From Acidobacteriota bacterium (GTDB taxonomy: Bacteria; Acidobacteriota; Vicinamibacteria; Vicinamibacterales; UBA2999), in NCBI GenBank assembly GCA_947465645.1, contig CANIBQ010000038.1, positions 1-43,781 on the forward strand: a DNA stretch of 43,781 nucleotides. Reading direction: 5' to 3'. Both the position numbers and the translations under genes were made by a program. The notes beneath the pieces were generated by a model that did not search any database, was not told the origin of the DNA, and saw only the letters and a list, made by a program, of their open reading frames with translations. Positions 30,545 to 37,566 of the stretch are shown here, in pieces. Position 1 is the stretch's first letter, and every line of letters begins with the position of its first letter.

Positions 30545-31063
30545 AAGGCCCTTGAAGCTCTCGAGCTCGACCGCGCGCTGACGGGCGGCCGCCCCACGGG
30601 CGCGCAGCACCCTGACGATGAAGGCCGCGTGGGGGACAAGCACCGCCGTGAGCTCCAGCGGCGTTGGTCCGGGCAGCGCCGCCGGTATCAGGTTGATGAC
30701 CGCCGCGCAGATGAACATGATTGAAAACAGCGGATCGATGCCGCCCCCGGGCAGCGCGGGGCCAACGGCCATCGCCGTCGTTTCCCAGCGCGGGCCGTCC
30801 GGCTCGGCTTCATAGCAGACCTGAAGATACCGCCCAATGCGCTCCACTCCCACGTGCAGGGCATGGATCGCCTCGAACCCCGCGGCGAGCACCGCCAGGG
30901 AGAGCAGGGCCGCCACAGGAAGCTGGCTGAACAGCAGCAACACGAGGGTCAGCGTCGCCCAGCCAAGAAAGGTCACGGGCAGGAGGACCATCCTTGTGGT
31001 GCCCCGCGATGCGATGGTCTGCCTCAGCACGGCGAATTCGGATTCGGCTAGTCGTGATGTCAT
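30515..31063 (-). CDS. predicted inner-membrane protein, unknown
   Basis: 182 residues with four hydrophobic stretches: MVLLPVTFLGWATLTLVLLLF, PVAALLSLAVLAAGF, a later IDPLFSIMFICAAVINLIPAA, and LELTAVLVPHAAFIVRVL. The loop between them (YEAEPDGPRWETTAM) is charged. Start at 31063 chosen because AAGGAG lies 8 nt upstream. The C-terminus is basic and cytosolic. No family recognised. It is divergent from the D,D-carboxypeptidase. Confidence 0.6.
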   Translation of the reverse strand: MTSRLAESEFAVLRQTIASRGTTRMVLLPVTFLGWATLTLVLLLFSQLPVAALLSLAVLAAGFEAIHALHVGVERIGRYLQVCYEAEPDGPRWETTAMAVGPALPGGGIDPLFSIMFICAAVINLIPAALPGPTPLELTAVLVPHAAFIVRVLRARGAAARQRAVELESFKGLLLGQRNREQ

Positions 31064-31166
31064 CGATCGGGCTCCTTGCACAATGCACCCGTTCCCCATG
31101 GCACTGTTGTTGGACACGCCGAGTCCAGTTGCAGTTGAGGTGAGGAAAACCGTATTAAAAAGCCTC

Positions 31167-31194
31167 TTGCAGCCTACAGAATGTTTGCTACAAT
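31167..31194 (+). promoter_or_regulatory. promoter of the D,D-carboxypeptidase gene
   Basis: TTGCAG, 16-nt spacer, TACAAT, the best conventional promoter in the window. It is spanned by the inverted repeat at 31175-31210. Confidence 0.6.
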
Positions 31195-31210
31195 GCCGAC
31201 ACATTCTGTA
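31175..31210. promoter_or_regulatory. 10-bp inverted repeat around the -10 (putative operator)
   Basis: TACAGAATGT, 16 nt, ACATTCTGTA. The arms flank the TACAAT box, one in the spacer and one at the start site, the placement expected for a repressor operator. Confidence 0.55.
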
Positions 31211-31236
31211 ACAACTTGTCTATTAAAGGTTTGCCT

Positions 31237-32313
31237 GTGACCCCAGTCCGGCTGTTCAGGAATGTCCGACTGATCTGTGCGTTGGCCACGGTGGCTGCTG
31301 TCGGGCTTCCGGTCGAAGCTGTCGCCCAGGCGTCCACCAGGACGACCACCGCGGCGCCGCGCGGCGCCAGCGCGCCGAAGCCGAAGCTTACTGTCACCAA
31401 GAAGAAGAAGACCGCCGCAGCCGTCGCGAGGGCTCGCCGGGCCCAGGCGTCCCGCGCCCGCGCCGCTGCCGCGCTCAAGGAAGCCGCCGAGCCGAAGTTC
31501 AAGCTCAATGATGTCGGGTCGCTCATTCCCGACGTCCGCGCGGAAGCCGCCATTATTTACAACCCCGAGAACGGCCAGGTCCTGTACGAGTCCAACTCGC
31601 AGGGCACGCGTTCGATCGCCAGCATCACGAAGATCATGACCGCGGCGGTGTTTCTCGAGAACTCGCCCGACCTGTCGCAGGAAGTGGTCGTGCAGAGCGC
31701 CGACGTCCGGGCCGCATCGGTCACCTATCTGCGCGCGGGCTACAAGCTCTCGACCGACGACATCCTGCACCTGATGCTGATTGCCTCCGACAACGCGGCC
31801 GCCCGGGTGCTGGCCCGCGTATCACCCTTCGGCTCCGCAGGGTTCATCGGTCGGATGAACGACAAGGCGCGCGAGCTGGGGCTGACGAGCACACAGTACG
31901 CGGATCCGTCGGGTTTGCTCTCAACCAACGTGTCGTCGGCGTATGACATGGCGCGGCTGATTGCCTACGTGGCCGGCGACGAACGCATCTCCAACGTGAT
32001 GCGCAAGCAGTACCACTCGGTGGCCGTCGGCCGCCGCACCATCACCGTGCACAGCACCAACCAGCTCGTCATGAAGGGCGACGTGGACGTATTGGGCGGG
32101 AAGACCGGCTTCATCAGGAAGGCGGGCTATTGCCTCGCCACCCTGCTTCGCCTGCCTCAGGGCGGACCGCAGGTCGCCGTCGTCATCCTGGGCGCCAAGT
32201 CGAATGCGGGCCGTTTCTGGGAAACACGCCACCTGTTCAACTGGCTCTCGACCAAGACCCAGGACATCTTCGCCACGCCGGTGCAGGCCGCCGGCGTCGC
32301 CTCGACCAACTAG
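31237..32313 (+). CDS. dacA: D-alanyl-D-alanine carboxypeptidase (S11, PBP5/6-like)
   Basis: 358 residues from GTG 31237, which has AAAGG upstream. Signal peptide RLICALATVAAVGLPVEAVA; then a basic, Ala/Lys/Arg-rich linker of about 60 residues (VTKKKKTAAAVARARRAQA). The penicillin-binding fold follows: IASITKIM (SxxK, nucleophile near residue 129), LIASDNAAARVLA (SxN) and LGGKTGFIRKAGYC (KTG). It trims the terminal D-Ala of peptidoglycan in the periplasm. No C-terminal amphipathic anchor is visible. The promoter is conventional and flanked by a palindromic operator. Confidence 0.93.
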   Translation: MTPVRLFRNVRLICALATVAAVGLPVEAVAQASTRTTTAAPRGASAPKPKLTVTKKKKTAAAVARARRAQASRARAAAALKEAAEPKFKLNDVGSLIPDVRAEAAIIYNPENGQVLYESNSQGTRSIASITKIMTAAVFLENSPDLSQEVVVQSADVRAASVTYLRAGYKLSTDDILHLMLIASDNAAARVLARVSPFGSAGFIGRMNDKARELGLTSTQYADPSGLLSTNVSSAYDMARLIAYVAGDERISNVMRKQYHSVAVGRRTITVHSTNQLVMKGDVDVLGGKTGFIRKAGYCLATLLRLPQGGPQVAVVILGAKSNAGRFWETRHLFNWLSTKTQDIFATPVQAAGVASTN

Positions 32314-32315
32314 GC

Positions 32316-32350
32316 GCTACCGCTTACCGACTACCAGCTACCAGCTAACT
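32316..32350. repeat. five tandem heptamers (RCTACCA type)
   Basis: GCTACCG, CTTACCG, ACTACCA, GCTACCA and GCTAACT, between dacA and fdhE. The last two bases touch the fdhE stop. Confidence 0.6.
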
Positions 32351-33220
32351 CGTATATCCCCTTTGAATCGCTGCCGCGTCGAGCGGGAGTGTGGCGACGC
32401 TGTCGGCGCTCGGCATCACCGGACGCGTGGCGCGGCGGCCGTCGTACGCCTTGAGATACCTCTGACAGGCGTCGCAGGCGTAGACGCGGTACTGGCCGTC
32501 GGTGGTGGCGAACGACGTAATGAGGGATCGGTCGCTGTTGCGGCAGTAGGGGCAGGTGAGCGGTTCGAACTTCCAGCGCAGGCCGCAGCGGCCGCACATG
32601 AGGTGTCGCTCCGCCGCGGGCGTGATCACGGCGAAATCAGGCTCTCCTCCGCACAACGGGCAGTGCGAATGCACCCAGATGGAAAGGTCCGAGCGCTGCT
32701 GCAGCACCTCGGCGCAGCGCGAGAGGAACGGGCGCATCGCCAGGGTCAGCACCTGGTCGAGTGCGCTGTCGACCGGCGGCTCTGGTGCGGGCACGCCGAC
32801 CGCCGCGAGATGGCGCTCGGCCCCGCTGCGATACCACTGCGAGGCGACGGTGACGAGGGTCATGTCGCGGCCGATCGCCTGGACCTTCTGGTAATCGGCC
32901 TCGTCGAGAGCGCCGAAGCGGCGGAGCACGTCGGCGGTCTGCCGCACCATCAGTCGCAAGTCGGTGAGCTCGAGGGGGATCGTCTCGAAGCGTAGCAGGG
33001 GATGCGCCTCGGCACTGTGGCGAGCCAGGATCTCTGGAGTCAGCTCCCACGAAGGGAGGGGCACCCGACCCTGGATCCGCCGCTGCAGCTCGTTTAACTC
33101 GAGATGCATGTCGACGGCATCGCCAAGCTCGGGATGCTGTTCTTTCAGCGCCCGAAGTTCGGCGGCTTCGCGCGTATCGCCGCGCGCGGGACGTGGGGGG
33201 CGTTCGCCCGGTTCGGCCAC
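32345..33220 (-). CDS. fdhE: FdhE-like formate dehydrogenase accessory protein
   Basis: 291 residues. The C-terminal half has the four paired Cys of FdhE, which bind iron or zinc: HCPLCGG, MCGRCGL, CPYCRN and ACDACQRY. N-terminal helical domain with VPLPSWELTPEILARHSAEA. FdhE helps mature formate dehydrogenase. No formate dehydrogenase or Moco genes are in this window. Start GTG 33220 with TATGAT 6 nt before it (33227-33232), so leaderless. The heptamer element sits upstream and offers CTGACA/TGACAA hexamers as possible -35. Confidence 0.87.
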   Translation of the reverse strand: MAEPGERPPRPARGDTREAAELRALKEQHPELGDAVDMHLELNELQRRIQGRVPLPSWELTPEILARHSAEAHPLLRFETIPLELTDLRLMVRQTADVLRRFGALDEADYQKVQAIGRDMTLVTVASQWYRSGAERHLAAVGVPAPEPPVDSALDQVLTLAMRPFLSRCAEVLQQRSDLSIWVHSHCPLCGGEPDFAVITPAAERHLMCGRCGLRWKFEPLTCPYCRNSDRSLITSFATTDGQYRVYACDACQRYLKAYDGRRATRPVMPSADSVATLPLDAAAIQRGYTS

Positions 33221-33226
33221 GGGGCG

Positions 33227-33232
33227 ATCATA
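33227..33232 (-). promoter_or_regulatory. -10 element (TATGAT) of the FdhE-like gene
   Basis: 6 nt from GTG 33220, no ribosome site. Confidence 0.4.
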
Positions 33233-33234
33233 CC

Positions 33235-33332
33235 GTTGTCAGTTGTCAGTTGTCAGTTGTCAGTTGTCGGTTGTCAGTTGTCGGAACGCTCCGAGCCAGC
33301 TCGTTGCCTTCTGACAACTGACAACTGACAAC
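33235..33332. repeat. bipartite heptamer inverted repeat element, copy 2
   Basis: Seven GTTGTCR heptamers (33235-33283), a core, then three TGACAAC heptamers (33312-33332). The core is 36/42 identical to copy 1, reversed. It lies in the divergent gap between FdhE and GlgA; each arm ends next to a -10 and brings TGACAA-like hexamers near the -35 position of both genes. Confidence 0.75.
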
Positions 33333-33341
33333 TGGTATCGT
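33333..33341 (+). promoter_or_regulatory. extended -10 (TGGTATCGT) of glgA
   Basis: TATCGT at 33336-33341 is 7 nt before ATG 33349. The same extended -10 precedes the SMP-30 gene. Confidence 0.4.
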
Positions 33342-33348
33342 GACACCG

Positions 33349-34827
33349 ATGCGTATCCTGATGATCGCGTCCGAGGCCGTCCCATTTGCGAAAACGGGGG
33401 GCCTGGCGGACGTTGTCGGGTCGTTGCCGCAAGCGCTCGCGCGCCTGGGACACCAGGTTGACGTGGTTATCCCGCGTTACCGCGGGATTTCGGCGGGCGA
33501 GGTGATCGCGCGACTCCAGGTGCCCCTTGGCTCGCAGGTGACGGAGGCCGCCGTCCATGCCGTCGGCGCCGAAGGCGTCCGCACCCTGTTCATCGACGAA
33601 CCGTCGTATTTCGACCGCGACTATTTGTACGGTGTCGCCGGGCACGACTATCCGGACAACCCCGAGAGGTTCGCGTTCTTCGCGCGCGCGGCCCTGCAAT
33701 GGGCGGCCACCACCCGCTACGACGTCATTCACGCCCACGACTGGCAGGCGGGCCTCGTGCCGGTGCTGCAGCGCCGCGACTTTGCCAGCCACCCCACCCT
33801 GGGCGCCACCCCCACTATCCTTACCATCCATAACCTGGCGTATCAGGGCGTCTTCGACGCGAGCTGGCTGCCGCGGCTTGGCCTTGGCTGGGAGCTGATG
33901 CGCGTCGACGCCCTCGAGTTCTGGGGCCGCGTCAGCTTCCTCAAAGGAGGCATCGTGTTCAGCCGGCTGGTCACGACCGTCAGCCCGCGCTACGCGACGG
34001 AGATCCAGACCCCGGAGTACGGCTTTGGCTTTGACGGCATCCTGCGCGAGCGGGCGGCTGACCTCGTGGGGATTCTCAACGGAATCGATTACGATCAGTG
34101 GGATCCGGCGCGCGACCCGCACCTTCCCGTGGCGTTTGATGCGTCAAACCTGGCAGGGAAGGCCGCCGCCAAGAAGCGGCTGCTCGAACGGGCGGGATTG
34201 CCCGTTACCGCGGTGACGCTCGATCGGCCGCTGGTGGGCCTGGTTTCGCGCCTGGTGGATCAAAAGGGCTTCGATCTGCTGGAGGGGTTGAGCGACGAGT
34301 TGCCGCGGCTTGACGCGTCGTTCGTGCTGCTCGGCACCGGCGAGCGCCGCTACGAGGATCTGTGGCTGGGCCTGGCGGCGCGGCATCCGGAACGGATTGC
34401 GGTGCGGATCGGATTCGACGAGCCGATGGCGCACCTGATCGAAGGAGGATCGGACCTCTTTCTGATGCCGTCGCGGTTCGAGCCGTGCGGGCTAAACCAG
34501 ATGTACAGCCTGCGTTACGGCACGGTGCCAGTGGTTCGAGCGACCGGTGGCCTGTATGACACGGTGCGCAATTTCGATCGTGCCAGTGGCGCGGGTACCG
34601 GCTTTACGTTCAAGGACTATTCATCGCAGGCGTTGCTCGATACGCTGCGGTGGGCGCTGAGCCTCTACGAAGAGAAGCGGTTGTGGCGGCGCATTCAGAT
34701 CGCCGGCATGAGGCAGGACTTCTCGTGGGACCACTCGGCGCGGCAGTACGTCAGCGTGTACCAACGAGCGAACGGGAGACAGAATGGCATCAGACAAGAT
34801 CAAGACCTTCACCGACAGCAACTTTGA
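33349..34827 (+). CDS. glgA: glycogen synthase (ADP-glucose type)
   Basis: 492 residues. N-terminal GT-B sites: MIASEAVPFAKTGGLADVVG with the ADP-glucose-binding Lys, HAHDWQAGLVPVL, then C-terminal LVSRLVDQKGFDLL, LLGTGERRYEDLW and LFLMPSRFEPCGLNQMYSLRYG. It elongates alpha-1,4-glucan. The frame runs 44 nt into trxA; the last 15 or so residues (GRQNGIRQDQDLHRQQL) read over the start of trxA and have no family match, so the natural stop seems lost. No other glg gene is in view. It leads an operon with trxA, trxB and a VOC protein. Confidence 0.95.
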   Translation: MRILMIASEAVPFAKTGGLADVVGSLPQALARLGHQVDVVIPRYRGISAGEVIARLQVPLGSQVTEAAVHAVGAEGVRTLFIDEPSYFDRDYLYGVAGHDYPDNPERFAFFARAALQWAATTRYDVIHAHDWQAGLVPVLQRRDFASHPTLGATPTILTIHNLAYQGVFDASWLPRLGLGWELMRVDALEFWGRVSFLKGGIVFSRLVTTVSPRYATEIQTPEYGFGFDGILRERAADLVGILNGIDYDQWDPARDPHLPVAFDASNLAGKAAAKKRLLERAGLPVTAVTLDRPLVGLVSRLVDQKGFDLLEGLSDELPRLDASFVLLGTGERRYEDLWLGLAARHPERIAVRIGFDEPMAHLIEGGSDLFLMPSRFEPCGLNQMYSLRYGTVPVVRATGGLYDTVRNFDRASGAGTGFTFKDYSSQALLDTLRWALSLYEEKRLWRRIQIAGMRQDFSWDHSARQYVSVYQRANGRQNGIRQDQDLHRQQL

Positions 34828-35110
34828 CGACGAAACGAAAGCGGGCGTCGTCCTCGTCGACTTCTGGGCGGAATGGTGCGGGCCGTGCCGGCGCCTGGCG
34901 CCGACCGTCGAAGCGCTGGCCGGCGAGTACGACGGCCGCGCCACCGTGGCCAAGCTCAACGTGGACGAGAATCCCAACGTCCCCGGCCGCTTCATGATTC
35001 GCGGCATCCCGACGCTGCTGCTGTTCAAGAACGGCGAGTTGGCGGAAACGATGGTCGGGCTCGCGGCGAAGGAAGACATCGCGAAGCTGATCGACAAGCA
35101 CCTCGCCTGA
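34784..35110 (+). CDS. trxA: thioredoxin
   Basis: 108 residues, complete. Active site WAEWCGPCRRLAP, the Asp26-equivalent in VDFWAE, the cis-Pro loop in IRGIPTLLLFKNGE. A general cytosolic disulfide reductant. Start 34784 lies inside the 3' end of glgA, with GGGAGA before it; trxB follows after 7 nt, an electron supply pair. Confidence 0.97.
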   Translation: MASDKIKTFTDSNFDDETKAGVVLVDFWAEWCGPCRRLAPTVEALAGEYDGRATVAKLNVDENPNVPGRFMIRGIPTLLLFKNGELAETMVGLAAKEDIAKLIDKHLA

Positions 35111-35117
35111 GACGACG

Positions 35118-36107
35118 ATGGCCGACCGCAAAGTCGTCATCATCGGGTCGGGCCCCGCGGGCCTGACTGCCGCTCTTTACGCCGCGCGGGCGAACCTCGC
35201 GCCGTTGCTCATCGAAGGCCTCGAGGCCGGCGGACAACTGATGCTGACCACGATGGTCGAGAACTGGCCCGGGTATCGGGACGGCATCATGGGTCCCGAT
35301 TTGATGGCGGAGATGCGTGCCCAGGCGGAGCGGTTTGGCACCGAGGTCATCCAGGGCAACGTGATGCGCGTTGACGTGCGGAAGCGTCCGTTTTCGCTCG
35401 CCTTCGCGGACGGCCGGCCCGACGTGACCACGGAATCGCTGATCATTGCGACCGGCGCCTCGGCCCGGTGGCTCGACATCGGCTCCGACCGGAAGCTGTC
35501 CGGGCACGGCGTCTCGACCTGCGCGACCTGCGACGGATATTTCTTCCGGGGCAAGCCGATCGCCGTCATCGGCGGCGGCGATTCCGCGATGGAAGAGGCG
35601 ATTTACCTCACCAAGTTTGCGTCGAAGGTCACCGTCGTCCATCGGCGCGACAGCCTGCGTGCGTCGAAGATCATGCAGGACAAGGCGTTCGCCAACCCGA
35701 AAATCGAGTTCATCTGGGACTCGGATGTCGCCGAGGTCAAGGACCTCGACCGCGGGGAAGTCACGTCCATCGTCGTCAGGAATCTGAAGACCGGGACGCT
35801 CACAGAGGTGCCGCTCGACGGCGTGTTCATCGCCATCGGCCACACGCCGAATACGTCACTGTTCAAGGGACAGATCGATCTCGACGCCAACGGCTACATC
35901 GTGACGCACCATGGCACGCGCACCAATATTCCGGGTGTGTTCGCGGCGGGCGACGTCCAGGACCACATCTATCGGCAGGCGATCACCGCCGCCGGGTCGG
36001 GATGCATGGCGGCGATCGACTGCGAGCGCGATCTCGAGCATCTTCCCGAGGCTGACGAGAGCACGGATGCCGCGGCGTGCGCGCCCGCGCCCGCCCCGCA
36101 CCCCTGA
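35118..36107 (+). CDS. trxB: thioredoxin reductase
   Basis: 329 residues. FAD motif VVIIGSGPAGLTAALYAARAN, redox site STCATCDGYFF (CxxC), NADPH motif IAVIGGGDSAMEEAIYL, and the FAD-closing GVFAAGDVQDHIYRQA. It reduces thioredoxin with NADPH. Directly downstream of trxA. The stop overlaps the ATG of the VOC gene (TGATG), so they are coupled. The C-terminal 20 residues (ESTDAAACAPAPAPHP) are a Pro/Ala tail unusual for TrxB. Confidence 0.97.
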   Translation: MADRKVVIIGSGPAGLTAALYAARANLAPLLIEGLEAGGQLMLTTMVENWPGYRDGIMGPDLMAEMRAQAERFGTEVIQGNVMRVDVRKRPFSLAFADGRPDVTTESLIIATGASARWLDIGSDRKLSGHGVSTCATCDGYFFRGKPIAVIGGGDSAMEEAIYLTKFASKVTVVHRRDSLRASKIMQDKAFANPKIEFIWDSDVAEVKDLDRGEVTSIVVRNLKTGTLTEVPLDGVFIAIGHTPNTSLFKGQIDLDANGYIVTHHGTRTNIPGVFAAGDVQDHIYRQAITAAGSGCMAAIDCERDLEHLPEADESTDAAACAPAPAPHP

Positions 36108-36469
36108 TGATCACCGGCTTCCACGCGCTGATCTACACGGACGAAGCCGAGAAGGTGCGCGCCTTCTTTCGCGACGTCATGGAGGCGCCGTACGTGGACG
36201 CAGGCGAGGGGTGGCTGATTTTCGCGCTGCCGCCTGCGGAGCTCGGCATCCATCCGAAGAACGAAGCCGACTCCCGCAAGACCACGCACGAGTTCTACCT
36301 GATGTGCGACGACATCAATTCGACTGTCGAGCAGTTGCAGAAGAAGGGCGTGGAGTTCGCGCGTCCGGTGGCCGATCAGGGATTCGGCCTGATGACCGCC
36401 ATCAAGATGCCGGGCGGGGGCGAGCTGGGCCTCTACCAGCCGAAGCATCCCGTCCCGCCTCGATCGTAG
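36107..36469 (+). CDS. VOC-superfamily protein (glyoxalase/dioxygenase-like)
   Basis: 120 residues forming a single VOC domain: FHALIYTDEAEKVRAFFRDVM, EFYLMCDDINSTVEQLQKKGVEF and GLMTAIKMPGGGELGLYQPKHP. The metal-binding His and Glu seem present (GFHALIY, ELGLYQP), but the enzyme class cannot be set. It shares a base with the trxB stop. The stop lies within the dispersed hairpin repeat at 36466. Confidence 0.82.
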   Translation: MITGFHALIYTDEAEKVRAFFRDVMEAPYVDAGEGWLIFALPPAELGIHPKNEADSRKTTHEFYLMCDDINSTVEQLQKKGVEFARPVADQGFGLMTAIKMPGGGELGLYQPKHPVPPRS

Positions 36470-36496
36470 TGTTCGGCTTTAGCCGGACCGTGATCC
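36466..36496 (+). repeat. inverted flanking repeat, left copy
   Basis: 31 nt with a GGCTTTAGCC-type stem, read on plus. Its mate at 37520-37550 is inverted and differs at two positions. Together they bracket the mrr scar (36497-37519). Confidence 0.65.
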
Positions 36497-36584
36497 GCTA
36501 AACAGTCACCGACGCGCAGTCGTCGCAGCGGGGTCCAGTTCGTAGACATCACTGCGATTGTCGCGATCGACGTTCCGCGCTCAG

Positions 36585-36624
36585 CAGCGGCCGCCATCAT
36601 CACATGGGCAGTGGGCGGCCGCTG
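36585..36624. repeat. 11-bp inverted repeat (CAGCGGCCGCC arms)
   Basis: CAGCGGCCGCC and GGCGGCCGCTG with an 18-nt loop, just beyond the end of the mrr remnant. Possibly its terminator. The rest of 36497-36649 shows nothing coding. Confidence 0.5.
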
Positions 36625-36649
36625 GTGCGACGCGTGTGAGGCTGCTGCA

Positions 36650-37145
36650 TCACAGGTTCTCGAACCACTTACGGTTGATCTTGATGTCTTCAACCACATG
36701 CGTCGCGATCTCGACGCCCATTGTGAATTCTCTTAGCCTCTGAACCAAGTCCTCTCCATTAATCAAGTCGATCGGCGTGGCTCCAGCGCGTTGAGCTTCT
36801 GCTTTGGCGTCTCGCGTGAAGGTACCGGTTGTGAGAAGCAGGCCCTTGTCCGCCCGGCCGTCCAGAGCGCCGCGCAAGTCACGAATCACACCGGGTCCGA
36901 CAGAACCTTTGTAGCGTTTGCACTGGAAGATCACATGAAAGGGGAGTCAGGTACGTTCGTGCCCACGCCAGGCGGTAGTGAAGCTTGGTAGTACTCCCGC
37001 GATGGATCTCAGCGACATCTTTGTCGGACAGGCCGAGATTTGATGCAACCCGATCTTCCTGCTCGGCGAGCGAGGCAGAGCCCCCTAGGTCATGCATGGC
37101 CTTCAGCAGCGGGGTGAACAGATCGTCGTACTTCGGGACTGGCAT
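36650..37145 (-). pseudogene. mrr: mrr-like restriction endonuclease, internally deleted and frameshifted
   Basis: The 5' part (from ATG 37145) reads the N-terminal Mrr domain: PVPKYDDLFTPLLKAMHDLG, then LAEQEDRVASNLGLSDKDV and KLHYRLAWARTYL. From about 36945 the frame shifts, and the C-terminal nuclease part continues as FQCKRYKGSVGPGVIRDLRG and LLLTTGTFTRDAKAEAQRAG, ending KINRKWFENL. About 100-130 residues of the normal middle, including the acidic DGGID part of the nuclease site, are missing. Only the QxK of the site remains. So it is a dead remnant of a type IV (methyl-directed) restriction gene. Confidence 0.8.
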
Positions 37146-37259
37146 GCTTGTCCTTTGTCGGGCAGCCTAACGAAAGTAGGCCGACCTGCCTACTTCGACA
37201 TGTCTTGCGCGGCTCGCAGCATAACGCAACACAGCCTCACGTTTACTTTTGAAGCATCC

Positions 37260-37289
37260 ATCGCGGCGCGGGCGTGTCGGATAGTCGCC
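37260..37289 (+). repeat. 30-nt repeat, left copy
   Basis: Begins ATCGCGGCGCGGGCG. Inverted mate at 37488-37517, one mismatch. Confidence 0.65.
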
Positions 37290-37487
37290 GACCTGCGGAG
37301 CACGCCGACGGAGTTCAAGAAATGGAGCGGAGCGATTCCTCGCCGCGACTTCGTCACGCGCGATCCGTGTCCGTGGAATTAGCAACGCTGGTGCATGCCG
37401 CGATGGTTGTCGTTGGAATTACGTACTAGTCGCGGCGGGAGCGGGAGGATATGAGCGGAGCGAGATTTCCGGCGTGCGTAGCCGGGA

Positions 37488-37517
37488 GGCGGCTATCCGA
37501 CACGCCCGCGCCGCGAT
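37488..37517 (-). repeat. 30-nt repeat, right copy
   Basis: Inverse of 37260-37289. It adjoins the flanking repeat at 37520, so the two probably form one longer element that is truncated on the left. Confidence 0.65.
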
Positions 37518-37519
37518 CG

Positions 37520-37550
37520 GGATCACGGTCCGGCTGAAGCCGGACACTAC
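37520..37550 (-). repeat. inverted flanking repeat, right copy
   Basis: 29 of 31 bases match the reverse complement of 36466-36496. Confidence 0.65.
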
Positions 37551-37566
37551 TACTACTAAAAAGAGG

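Larger units (their letters stand above)
37146..37566. other. non-coding, repeat-rich stretch
   Basis: No convincing gene. It holds a CGAAAGTAGGC/GCCTACTTCG hairpin near 37171-37197, two inverted copies of a 30-nt motif (37260-37289 and 37488-37517, one mismatch) and the right flanking repeat (37520-37550). Confidence 0.6.

Noticed and set aside
36879..37145. Intact small mrr-type gene
   Set aside because: Only the N-terminal domain is in this frame; the nuclease part continues in another frame at 36650-36934, so the pair is one broken gene.
37166..37260. Integron attC site (GCCTAAC)
   Set aside because: No GTTRRRY partner at the right distance and no integron gene or cassette orientation that fits.
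37167..37385. 72-residue open frame on minus
   Set aside because: It lies across inverted repeats, has no ribosome site and its composition looks like repeat translation.
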